47,972 nt of DNA. Origin: Prochlorococcus sp. AG-315-C08 (lineage in GTDB: Bacteria > Cyanobacteriota > Cyanobacteriia > PCC-6307 > Cyanobiaceae). Made by a program: the position numbers and the translations under genes. Positions within the stretch are counted from its first letter, which is position 1; every line of letters starts with the position of its first letter. Positions 10,091-18,702 of this stretch are shown piece by piece. A model generated the notes under the pieces. The model worked only from the letters and a program-made list of their open reading frames with translations. It searched no databases and was not told the origin of the DNA. Location of the stretch: NCBI GenBank assembly GCA_003284185.1, contig QBWB01000004.1, positions 1-47,972 of the forward strand, in the 5' to 3' direction.

Positions 10091-11647
10091 TTAATCCATT
10101 ACCCTCTCAACCCAATAAAGATAAAACTTCTCAGAATCATGAAAAGAGTTTTCAAATTTTTTATCAGCAATTAGTCTAAATTTATCAAAATCAAACGAAT
10201 CACCGGAATCTAAATTTCTAATGGATGACCCTTTACTTAAGATTACTAATAACTTTTTAACTTTAGGAAATTTATTTAAATAGATTTTAATTTCATCTAA
10301 AGTTTTACTCCTATCTAAAGTGATTCTATTTGACCATTGAGCATAACTTCCTAACCCCTTTAACTCAGGTAAATAAAAATCCTTATCAAGGTAACCAGCG
10401 ACAGTAGCTACCTCTACATCTCTAGTAGCGAATATTGGATAATCCTGCCAATTACTATTCTCAATGTATCTAGCTGTTTCTTTTCCACTAGAATAAGGTA
10501 TAAGAAAATCATTACTAACCATATGAATACCTGCAGCCAAATGAATTGAGAGACAAAAAAAGAGTATCCGAGGAAAATAAAATAACCTACCTGGTGAATA
10601 CAAATTACTCGTACAAGAAGACTCAAGTTCATCATTATTATTAGATATAGATATCCATGCAGAAGAGATAATCAATAAGAAATAATATCCATAATGTCTA
10701 GATCCATCACCTATAAATAAAAAGTAATTAAATAAAAATAGAAAAATGGTTCCACTAGAAAAGAATACAAGGGACTGACTATAAGACCTAATAAAATAAA
10801 TTGTACTAGCTAATAAAATAATAGTAATTAACGCACATAAAATCAGGTCAAAGAATCTGCTCGAATTAGGAATAATAAGAACATAACCACCAAAGATTTG
10901 ACCTAAAACTCTTAAGAAGTGCCTTATATCGAAAAGAGAAGTTACTAATTTAACTGAATCTTTAACTTGTAAAAGACTAAAAGCACCAAAAACAAGTAGA
11001 GAAAATGAAATAGCAATACTAGAAATCAAGTCATAAACCCAGTATTTACTAGCCGTATAAATTTGTCTTTGCCTTGGATTACTTAGCCAATCCCAAAGGA
11101 GGGTAACCCCTATTGCAAAAGCAAGCGACCAAGCCAATGCTTGAGTATTAGCAAGAAGTCCAATACAAAGAGCGAAAGGAATATAGGTTTTTTTCCTTAA
11201 TGGATAAATGGCACAAAAAATAAAAATAATTAATTCAGAAATTACGTAATGCCTACAAACAAAGAAATATTCCCAGAAAGGAAAATATCCAAAGGTAAAA
11301 AGGGTTTTTATTCTTAAAGTAAAGGGACTATATCTCCAGAAAATAGAGATAGCAAGACTACCTAATAGCCAATGCATCAACTGCATACTGAAAGGTGTTC
11401 CAGTAATATTTTTCGTCAAATAGATCAATACTGACAACAAGACAGGATGACCTGAAGGTGCATTATTTTCCCAAAGATCAACCCAACTATTACTATTCCA
11501 AGCAACGAGCCATCCTTGCATCTCATCTCGCCAAAGAGAATGATTAAACGCTCCTAACAATCCAATTCCAATAAATAAAGCTGGAATAACTATTTCAAGG
11601 AAACGACGATCTTGAAATATTATTAGATATTTTCTTTCAATTTGCAT
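10091..11647 (-). CDS. Multi-spanning membrane protein, GT-C glycosyltransferase-like
   Basis: Unrecognised 518-residue membrane protein. It has an N-terminal transmembrane helix (about 18-33) followed by a short loop with an acidic pair in LWRDEMQGW (Asp41-Glu42), then about ten further hydrophobic spans and a soluble C-terminal domain (about 385-518). This order, with an acidic pair in the first outer loop, is the pattern of GT-C enzymes that use lipid-linked sugars (PMT/ArnT type). The GT-C assignment is inference from topology and that motif. Start ATG at 11647, with 182 bp of AT-rich DNA upstream. Lying next to lptB and the permease, it could act on cell-surface glycans. Confidence 0.6.
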   Translation of the reverse strand: MQIERKYLIIFQDRRFLEIVIPALFIGIGLLGAFNHSLWRDEMQGWLVAWNSNSWVDLWENNAPSGHPVLLSVLIYLTKNITGTPFSMQLMHWLLGSLAISIFWRYSPFTLRIKTLFTFGYFPFWEYFFVCRHYVISELIIFIFCAIYPLRKKTYIPFALCIGLLANTQALAWSLAFAIGVTLLWDWLSNPRQRQIYTASKYWVYDLISSIAISFSLLVFGAFSLLQVKDSVKLVTSLFDIRHFLRVLGQIFGGYVLIIPNSSRFFDLILCALITIILLASTIYFIRSYSQSLVFFSSGTIFLFLFNYFLFIGDGSRHYGYYFLLIISSAWISISNNNDELESSCTSNLYSPGRLFYFPRILFFCLSIHLAAGIHMVSNDFLIPYSSGKETARYIENSNWQDYPIFATRDVEVATVAGYLDKDFYLPELKGLGSYAQWSNRITLDRSKTLDEIKIYLNKFPKVKKLLVILSKGSSIRNLDSGDSFDFDKFRLIADKKFENSFHDSEKFYLYWVERVMD

Positions 11648-11829
11648 TTAGATCTATATCTATAATCAATTTCTTTACTATAGATTAAACAAGTAAAGAT
11701 CTACTTTTAATTTAAAAAATATCATAAACATAAAATCATAAGAATAGTAAATTCAATAAAAATCTGAAATCACAATATCTACCAAAACTAGAAAAATAAA
11801 ACCCACGTAAGTAAGTAGAGTTATTTTTA

Positions 11830-12213
11830 TTAATGAGCAAAATCTAAAAATGGAGTAGTACAAGAAGATAAATCTTTCCCATTCTGCAGGTAATGCAATC
11901 TAGTTTCTGCTATTTTACAAAGTTTAGAAATATCAAGGCCTAAAGAGTCTATTCTTGATTTATTCAATCTACCGAGAGCCTCACCATAAAGGATTGTTGC
12001 TCCATTAGTATTACCATTTTCCAAATGGACCTGTGCAACAGCGATTTGCAAAATACCTTGTAAAGTTTGTCTCTCCGCTCCTATAGTTTCATGCCATATT
12101 TCTTCAAAAATATCATGAGCTCTATACCAATTACATGAATTAAATAATTTCATTCCCAAAATATAACGAGGTTCATTAATAAATAAGTTATCAATATTCT
12201 GATCTATTGTCAT
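11830..12213 (-). CDS. DUF309 domain protein
   Basis: Small helical protein of 127 residues with the DUF309 hallmark HDIFEEIWHE at residues 33-42 (His33, Glu37, Trp40, His41), followed by LQGILQIAVAQVHLENGN, the second conserved helix. The family has no assigned biochemical function; the conserved His and Glu residues suggest a metal site, but that is inference. Start ATG at 12213, two bases after the typA stop, so it is almost certainly co-transcribed with typA. Confidence 0.82.
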   Translation of the reverse strand: MTIDQNIDNLFINEPRYILGMKLFNSCNWYRAHDIFEEIWHETIGAERQTLQGILQIAVAQVHLENGNTNGATILYGEALGRLNKSRIDSLGLDISKLCKIAETRLHYLQNGKDLSSCTTPFLDFAH

Positions 12214-12215
12214 TA

Positions 12216-14015
12216 TTACTTTGAGAATTTCCTTGTTTTAAGTTTTCGTAGTCTTATTGATTCGGGAGTAACTTCTAACATTTCATCAGGTCCAATATAT
12301 TCAAGAGCTCTTTCAAGATTCATATCAATTGGTGATTGTAATGCATCTAGTTCATCAGCTCCAGCTGAACGCATATTAGTAAGTTGCTTGGCCTTACAAA
12401 TATTTAATTCAAGATCCTGGGTTCTTGTATTCTCTCCAATAATCATACCTTTATAAACCTTTGTTCCAGGAGTAATAAAAAATTGACCTCGATCTTCAGC
12501 ATTCTTTAAAGAATAAAATGTAGCAACACCTTCCTCAAATGAGATAAGAACCCCATTCCTTCGTTGTTCCAAATCTCCAATAGAAGGTCTATATTCAAAG
12601 AAAGAATGGCTCATAATTCCTTCTCCTCTCGTTGCACGAATAAATTCACCCCTAAACCCAATTAAACCTCTAGAGGGGATAATAAATTCAAGCTGAGTTC
12701 TTCGATCAGTACCTGTTTCCATATTCTGCATTTCGCCTTTCCTAACTCCTAGATTCTCAATACATGATCCGACTGCAGATTCAGGTACATCAAGAACAAG
12801 AGTCTCAACTGGCTCACATTTAATGTCATCAATTGTCCGAAAAATAACCTGAGGTTGAGAGACTTGAAACTCATACCCCTCTCTACGCATAGTCTCAATA
12901 AGTATTCCTAAATGTAGTTCTCCCCTTCCACTAACAGAAAAGCGATCAGGCGAATCTGTATCTTCTACTCTCAATGCAACATTAGTAAGAAGTTCTTTAT
13001 TTAAACGATCTCTTAACTGACGACTAGTTACAAACTTACCCTCTCTTCCTGCAAAAGGAGAATCATTTACGACAAACGTCATCTGTAATGTTGGCTCATC
13101 AACCTTGATTAACGGCAATGGCTTTGGCTCATCAGGACAAGCTACAGTTTCTCCAATAGAAACATCGTCAAATCCAGCTAAAGCAACAATATCCCCTGCA
13201 TTTGCTTCATCAATTTCTATTCTTTTTAAACCTTTGAATCCAAGCAATTTATTAATCCTTGCTTTTTTTACAGTTCCATTTTCTTTAATCAAACTTGCTC
13301 TCTGACCATTTTTTATTATTCCGTTATGAATTCTTCCAATAATAATAGTTCCGAGAAAATCTGAATAATCGAGTGTAGTTACTTGTAGTTGTAATGGCTT
13401 AGTCTGATCGCCAACTGGCGGGGGGACTTGCCTGATAATTGCATCAAATAACGGTTTCATATTATTGCTTTCATTTTTCATTTCTGTCTTTGCAAAACCA
13501 CCCAATCCACTTCCAAACAGATAAGGGAAATCACATTGATCATCATCGGCACCAAGTTCTAAGAATAGATCTAAAACTTTATCTACAGCAGTTTCAGGAT
13601 CAACCCTTGCTCGATCAATTTTATTAACAAAGACAATAGGTCGTAGGCCTTGCTCTAAAGCTTTTTTAAGAACAAACCGAGTTTGAGGCATTGGTCCCTC
13701 ATTGGCATCAACGACAAGAAGGCAACCATCAACCATACCTAAAACCCTCTCAACTTCTCCTCCAAAGTCTGCATGTCCAGGAGTATCAACAATATTAATT
13801 CGAGTATCATTATAAGTAACTGCTGTATTTTTGGAAAGAATGGTTATACCCCTCTCGCGTTCCAAATCATTTGAATCCATTACACAAGTTGGAACTTCTT
13901 CATTATCTCGGAAAGTACCAGATTGACTCAAAAGAGCATCTACCAATGTGGTTTTCCCATGATCAACATGTGCAATGATTGCGATATTCCTTATGGCCTG
14001 TATATCAAAACTCAT
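12216..14015 (-). CDS. typA: Ribosome-associated GTPase TypA/BipA
   Basis: Translational GTPase that binds the ribosome and supports growth under stress and 50S assembly. The sequence shows G1 AHVDHGKTT (residues 15-23), G2 region RERGITIL, G3 [10 protein letters not shown] (77-86), G4 NKID (131-134), an EF-G-like domain V and the TypA-specific C-terminal domain with [14 protein letters not shown] and [10 protein letters not shown]. The 599 residues are full length. Start ATG at 14015. The upstream 135-bp gap to the vanY-like gene probably holds its promoter. DUF309 follows directly. Confidence 0.96.
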   Translation of the reverse strand: MSFDIQAIRNIAIIAHVDHGKTTLVDALLSQSGTFRDNEEVPTCVMDSNDLERERGITILSKNTAVTYNDTRINIVDTPGHADFGGEVERVLGMVDGCLLVVDANEGPMPQTRFVLKKALEQGLRPIVFVNKIDRARVDPETAVDKVLDLFLELGADDDQCDFPYLFGSGLGGFAKTEMKNESNNMKPLFDAIIRQVPPPVGDQTKPLQLQVTTLDYSDFLGTIIIGRIHNGIIKNGQRASLIKENGTVKKARINKLLGFKGLKRIEIDEANAGDIVALAGFDDVSIGETVACPDEPKPLPLIKVDEPTLQMTFVVNDSPFAGREGKFVTSRQLRDRLNKELLTNVALRVEDTDSPDRFSVSGRGELHLGILIETMRREGYEFQVSQPQVIFRTIDDIKCEPVETLVLDVPESAVGSCIENLGVRKGEMQNMETGTDRRTQLEFIIPSRGLIGFRGEFIRATRGEGIMSHSFFEYRPSIGDLEQRRNGVLISFEEGVATFYSLKNAEDRGQFFITPGTKVYKGMIIGENTRTQDLELNICKAKQLTNMRSAGADELDALQSPIDMNLERALEYIGPDEMLEVTPESIRLRKLKTRKFSK

Positions 14016-14150
14016 GATTTAGAAAATAAAATTTAGATAGAAGTTGGTGTAGAAAATTGAAAACTATCTCAGAGATACCTATTCTGTAACTTGAATGTAC
14101 AAAAAAGTAAATTAATTAAGCAAGTAGAATCTAACGTTTAAAGGGTAAGT

Positions 14151-14870
14151 TTATTTTAAACCTAGAGTTTTATTTGCAGGCTCAAACTTTCTCAAGGCTT
14201 CAACTGTACCTTCAAATCGCCAATGCCACGGTTCATAGCTAATGCCTTGCTTATTATTTTTAGGAAAAGATAGAACAAAGTGATACTTGGGTGCATACTT
14301 CTTCATCCACTTAAAGGCAGGGGTTTGTTCGAATTCCAATTCAAAATGAGTATTAGGATAACTTCCGTCACCAACATCTATTGCATATCCAGTGCTGTGT
14401 TCAGAATAACCAGGAGGAGCAGAAACTCTTGCTCTTTCAATTGCTGTTTGATTTCTGATCGATTTGTTTTCGTAAAAAATATCTCTTTGCAAATTAATTG
14501 AGCGAAAACCACTCAACAATTGAAGGGAGATGCCACTTTTAGAAGCTTTGGACTGCATCTCTGTGAATTTATCAAAAATATCCTTGTGAACAAAAATTCC
14601 AGGGGAAAAAAGAACTAAGTCTTCTCTAGAAACATCAGAATATGGGAAATGTCCAAGTAAAGTATCTGTTTGAATTGATTCTGAAAAAATTTTAGAATTA
14701 TTAGAAAAAAGATCTTTATTCGAAATTCTATTCGCAATAAAGATTATAAAAGAGACGCCAAGCCCCAAAATCAATACAATCAGAGCAAAAAAAGAATTAC
14801 GACTAATTTTCTTGGGGTAATTAATCCTTTTAGCTAAAGGGATGTCATCTATAGAGTTCATTGGCCTCAT
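14151..14870 (-). CDS. VanY-family D-alanyl-D-alanine carboxypeptidase, membrane anchored
   Basis: Zinc peptidase expected to trim the terminal D-Ala of peptidoglycan stem peptides. One transmembrane helix at about residues 27-46 places the catalytic domain outside the cytoplasmic membrane. The metal site is intact: His158 and Asp165 in SEHSTGYAIDVGD and His216 in YEPWHWRF, with Glu213 as the catalytic base. 239 residues, ATG at 14870. It stands alone between typA and the divergent chlP. There are no vanH or vanA genes nearby, so a housekeeping wall role is more likely than glycopeptide resistance. Confidence 0.88.
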   Translation of the reverse strand: MRPMNSIDDIPLAKRINYPKKISRNSFFALIVLILGLGVSFIIFIANRISNKDLFSNNSKIFSESIQTDTLLGHFPYSDVSREDLVLFSPGIFVHKDIFDKFTEMQSKASKSGISLQLLSGFRSINLQRDIFYENKSIRNQTAIERARVSAPPGYSEHSTGYAIDVGDGSYPNTHFELEFEQTPAFKWMKKYAPKYHFVLSFPKNNKQGISYEPWHWRFEGTVEALRKFEPANKTLGLK

Positions 14871-14998
14871 ATGAGCTCAAATCGCTATTGATTCTTAAAA
14901 TGATGTTTCGATAGTAACGACCTTCTAAAAATCTTCATACTTTATATGAGAGAAGGATGTAAGTTTTATATATAAATACTTAAGTCTGTCTTTCAAAG

Positions 14999-16333
14999 AT
15001 GTTGAGAGTTGCTGTTATTGGTGGCGGTCCAAGTGGATCTTGCACTGCAGAAATTTTAGCTAAGGCTGGCATTAAAACATGGCTTTTCGAAAGAAAACTA
15101 GATAATGCAAAGCCATGTGGAGGAGCCATTCCATTGTGCATGGTCTCTGAATTTGATCTTCCTGAATCAATTATTGACAGAAAAGTCAGGAACATGAAAA
15201 TGATATCTCCGTCAAATAGAGAAGTAGATATTATTTTGGATAAAATCTATCCAGGAAGCGATAAGGAATACATAGGTATGTTAAGGCGTGAAGTTATGGA
15301 TTCTTTTATGAGAAATCGCGCCGCTGAACTAGGCGCAACATTAGTAAACGGATTGGTATCAAAAATAGAAACAGGTACAAACAAACAAGGTCCATATACA
15401 CTCCATTATACTGAGGTGATTAATGAACAATCAGAAGAAAAAGGTAAGCAAATTGAAGTAGATTTAATTGTTGGAGCTGATGGAGCGACAAGCAGAGTTG
15501 CCAAAGCTATGGATGCTGGTGATTACAACTATGCAGTAGCAATTCAAGAAAGAATAAAGCTGCCTAAAGAAGAGATGAAGTATTACGAAGATAGGGCCGA
15601 AATGTATGTAGGTAATGATGTCTCACCAGATTTTTACGGCTGGGTCTTTCCTAAGTACGACCACGTTGCAGCTGGAACTGGAACAATGAAAGAAAATGGT
15701 GGTTTGATTAAAAGCCTCCAAATGGGTGTTAGGGAAAGAGCAAAAAAAAGACTTGTAAATGGAGAAGTGATAAAAGTTGAAGCTCATCCAATTCCTGAAC
15801 ATCCAAGACCAAGAAGAGTTGTGGGAAGAATGGCTTTAGTGGGAGATGCCGCTGGATATGTCACAAAAAGCTCAGGGGAAGGCATTTATTTTGCCGCTAA
15901 AAGTGGAAGAATGTGTGGTGAGCAGATTGTCGAATCAAGTCAAAATGGGAAAATAATCCCGACAGAAAGTGATCTCAAAAAATATTTACAAAAATGGGAT
16001 AAAAAGTATGGAACAACATATACAGTTTTAGATATTCTTCAAAGAATTTTCTACACAAGTGATGGAGCTAGAGAGGCTTTTGTAGAGATGTGTAGTGACA
16101 TGGATGTTCAGAGACTAACATTTGATAGCTATCTATATAAAACAGTAGTTGCTATGAAGCCGCTACAACAATTAAAACTCACACTATTAACAATGGGGTC
16201 TGTTTTAAGAGGTTGGGCATTAGCACCTGGAACATACAAACCAGTACCTAGTGCAGTTAGAGATGAAAAGGAAGTTAATAAAATGTTAGCAGTAAGTACA
16301 ATTAAGGGTGGTATAAAAGCTAGCAAAAAGTAA
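14999..16333 (+). CDS. chlP: Geranylgeranyl reductase
   Basis: Reduces the geranylgeranyl chain (of geranylgeranyl-chlorophyll and/or geranylgeranyl diphosphate) to phytyl, needed for chlorophyll and tocopherol. A dinucleotide fold with GGGPSG at residues 8-13 opens the protein; KPCGGAIP, VGADGATSRVAK and the FAD-binding GDAAGYVTKSSGEGIYFA follow. The 444 residues are usual. Start ATG at 14999 with the AT-rich sequence TTTATATATAAAT just upstream. It is divergent from the VanY-like gene and tail-to-tail with glyS, with a 21-bp gap. Confidence 0.95.
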   Translation: MLRVAVIGGGPSGSCTAEILAKAGIKTWLFERKLDNAKPCGGAIPLCMVSEFDLPESIIDRKVRNMKMISPSNREVDIILDKIYPGSDKEYIGMLRREVMDSFMRNRAAELGATLVNGLVSKIETGTNKQGPYTLHYTEVINEQSEEKGKQIEVDLIVGADGATSRVAKAMDAGDYNYAVAIQERIKLPKEEMKYYEDRAEMYVGNDVSPDFYGWVFPKYDHVAAGTGTMKENGGLIKSLQMGVRERAKKRLVNGEVIKVEAHPIPEHPRPRRVVGRMALVGDAAGYVTKSSGEGIYFAAKSGRMCGEQIVESSQNGKIIPTESDLKKYLQKWDKKYGTTYTVLDILQRIFYTSDGAREAFVEMCSDMDVQRLTFDSYLYKTVVAMKPLQQLKLTLLTMGSVLRGWALAPGTYKPVPSAVRDEKEVNKMLAVSTIKGGIKASKK

Positions 16334-16354
16334 TAATAATCTAAATAGACTTAG

Positions 16355-18517
16355 TTAACGAAGTTTACTAAAATCAGCAATAATTAAGGATTGATTCCTA
16401 AGGATTGATAAAAGATTAATTCTGTTGTTTCTTAGATTAATATCATCTGTCATTACCATAACACTTTCTTCTCCATCAAAGAAATTGGATAAGATATCAG
16501 CACTAGAGGCAAGGCCATCAGCCAACAACTTATATTTAATACGGTCAATATTTATTGCTAAAGGCTTTAATTGCTCTAGAACATTAAACATTTGAATTTC
16601 ACAATCCTTCTCAAATAGAGACTTATCAACAAAATTCAAAGGATCTATCTGATCGTTTGAGATAGAGCTTTTAGATGCCAACTTAGAGGCCCGAGTCACA
16701 ACAGCTTGCAACAATTTAAGTGTATTATTTGTCCTCATATCCATTAATAATGACGCACGGAAATCAACATCTGTTGGATCATCTAATATTTTTGATGTTG
16801 AGGTTGTATCTCCTGCAATTGCCTGAATAATATCAAACTCAACCTCTTTATCTTCTAATAAGCTAATAATTCTTTGACGAAAGAATTCCGTTAACTCACA
16901 AGTAAGAACACTGATGTCAATAGACATTGAAGGGAATAATTTATTCCAATAGATTAGTGAATCTTTGATTACTTGATTGATATTTAATTTCCAATCTTTT
17001 TTCCACAAAATCAATAATATTCCATTAGCAGCCCTTCTTAAGGCATAAGGATCAGATGAACCGGTAGGCCTTTCACCTTTAGCAAAAATGCTAAAAAGCA
17101 ACTCAAAACGTTCAGCTAATGAAACAGCATTGCCAAGATTATTTGAGGGGAGAGAGTCTGCCACACCTTTAGGCTTGTAGTGTTCCAATACTCCAAGGCA
17201 AATATCTATTGGTTCGCCTTCATGAAGCAAGTATTTAGATCCAATAATTCCTTGTAACTCTGGAAATTCATCAACCATATTACTAACTAAATCATGTTTA
17301 GAAAAATGAGCAACTTTAACAGATTTATCAATATCCTCTTGAGTAAATTTAAATTTGGTTGACAGTAATTCTGTAAGCCACTTAATACGATTTACACGAT
17401 CATATAAAGATCCTAATCCTTCAGCAAAAGTAACATCCTGGAGAGTCTCAATACGTGAAGAGCTACTAATTAATAAATCTGACTTTATAAAAAATGAAGC
17501 ATCTGAGAACCTTGCCTTTAAAACTTTTTCATTTCCTAAAATAATACTTTGTTTGGCTGAAGATAATCCATTACTAATGCACAAAAAACTCGGAAACAAG
17601 ATATTTCTTGAGTCAAGTGATAATGGATCAAAATCAACATTTACTTTATATAAAGGGATGTACCTTTGATGAACCTTCATTACAGTAGACAAAACCTCAG
17701 GAGGTAAGTCGAGAAAAGATTCATCAAAACTTCCATGTATAAGTAAAGGAGACTCAACTAAATCTGTCAGCTCATTTAAAAGTTGATCAGACAAATCTGG
17801 AAAAAACTTATTATTTATTTCTTGATTAGCAACTAAATCATTGATAAACAAAAGGCGTCTCTGCCTGTCAACAATAACTCCAGCACCCTGCAATTGATCT
17901 TCATAAGTTTTTGCATTGTTTATATGAAATACTGATCCATGCAACCTATGCGGTCTCGAAATATTACCAATTTCAATTTCGGGGTCGCATCCCGAAATTG
18001 TAAAAGGTAAAATTTCAGAATCAAGCAAAGAAACAATCCAACGGATAGGTCTCGAAAAGCGAAATTCACCTTTCCCCCATCTCATGAACCTTCGACCTTT
18101 AATTTGACTGATCCAGTTAGGTAAATATTCAGACAACAAAGATACGACTGGCCTTCCTTTCTCTATTAATTTAGCGAAAACAAATGAACCCTTTGGCGTT
18201 TCTCGAATCTCTAATACATCAGGGAGAAGATCAAATCTTTTAGCAAAACCGATTGCTGCCTTTGTAGGCTTTCCTTCATGAAAAGCTTGAGAAACAGGAG
18301 GTCCTTTTCGTTCTTCAATTTTATCTTCTGAGAAAGGCGCAATCCCTTCAATCAATAATGAAATTCTCCTGGGGGTAGTCGTAACCCTGATTTCACTATA
18401 TTTTATTTGAGCAGAGTTCAAATCATTATTTACATTTAACTCTAGTTGGGAAATAACAGACTTAGCTAAATCTGCTGGAAGCTCCTCAGTACCAATTTCT
18501 AAAAGATAAGTAGACAA
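16355..18517 (-). CDS. glyS: Glycyl-tRNA synthetase beta subunit
   Basis: Beta chain of the alpha2-beta2 glycyl-tRNA synthetase, contributing tRNA recognition and binding. It begins YLLEIGTEELPAD, the family's N-terminal signature, then TTPRRISLLI, KGPPVSQAF and RPIRWIVSLLD. The central HD-like region contains HFSKHDLVSNMVDEFPELQG and GERPTGSSDPYALRRAANG; the C-terminal part is the anticodon-binding-like DALR region. The 720 residues are slightly longer than in E. coli. The start is a TTG at 18517 with an AGGA Shine-Dalgarno eight bases upstream. The alpha subunit glyQ is not in the window. It is divergent from the sulfite reductase gene. Confidence 0.95.
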   Translation of the reverse strand: MSTYLLEIGTEELPADLAKSVISQLELNVNNDLNSAQIKYSEIRVTTTPRRISLLIEGIAPFSEDKIEERKGPPVSQAFHEGKPTKAAIGFAKRFDLLPDVLEIRETPKGSFVFAKLIEKGRPVVSLLSEYLPNWISQIKGRRFMRWGKGEFRFSRPIRWIVSLLDSEILPFTISGCDPEIEIGNISRPHRLHGSVFHINNAKTYEDQLQGAGVIVDRQRRLLFINDLVANQEINNKFFPDLSDQLLNELTDLVESPLLIHGSFDESFLDLPPEVLSTVMKVHQRYIPLYKVNVDFDPLSLDSRNILFPSFLCISNGLSSAKQSIILGNEKVLKARFSDASFFIKSDLLISSSSRIETLQDVTFAEGLGSLYDRVNRIKWLTELLSTKFKFTQEDIDKSVKVAHFSKHDLVSNMVDEFPELQGIIGSKYLLHEGEPIDICLGVLEHYKPKGVADSLPSNNLGNAVSLAERFELLFSIFAKGERPTGSSDPYALRRAANGILLILWKKDWKLNINQVIKDSLIYWNKLFPSMSIDISVLTCELTEFFRQRIISLLEDKEVEFDIIQAIAGDTTSTSKILDDPTDVDFRASLLMDMRTNNTLKLLQAVVTRASKLASKSSISNDQIDPLNFVDKSLFEKDCEIQMFNVLEQLKPLAINIDRIKYKLLADGLASSADILSNFFDGEESVMVMTDDINLRNNRINLLSILRNQSLIIADFSKLR

Positions 18518-18659
18518 AAAATTTTCCTTATGTTCTAAGCAAGATTAGATCTAAATTTGATTAACTTCTACATTCTGTGTCCTAGAAAAAATTTAACACT
18601 CTATTAATCCAAACTTGGTCAAGTATTTTTGATTTGAACAAATAGGCACTAGTTAACAC

Positions 18660-18702
18660 GCAAAATGATACAGTGTAGGTACCGGTGTAGGTACCATTTT
18701 GC
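18660..18702. repeat. Inverted repeat enclosing two direct repeats at the sulfite reductase start
   Basis: GCAAAATGATAC (18660-18671) and GTACCATTTTGC (18691-18702) are inverted copies matching at 11 of 12 positions, separated by 19 bp. Inside and overlapping the right arm are two perfect 11-bp direct copies of GTGTAGGTACC (18673-18683 and 18685-18695). The TTG start codon of the reductase lies in the right arm. This could be a protein-binding site or an mRNA hairpin hiding the start; which of these is unknown. Confidence 0.75.

Noticed and set aside
18679-18694. NtcA-like GTA...TAC element before sulfite reductase
   Set aside because: Spacing is ten bases instead of eight and there is no -10 box at the right distance; explained by the GGTACC-containing repeats.
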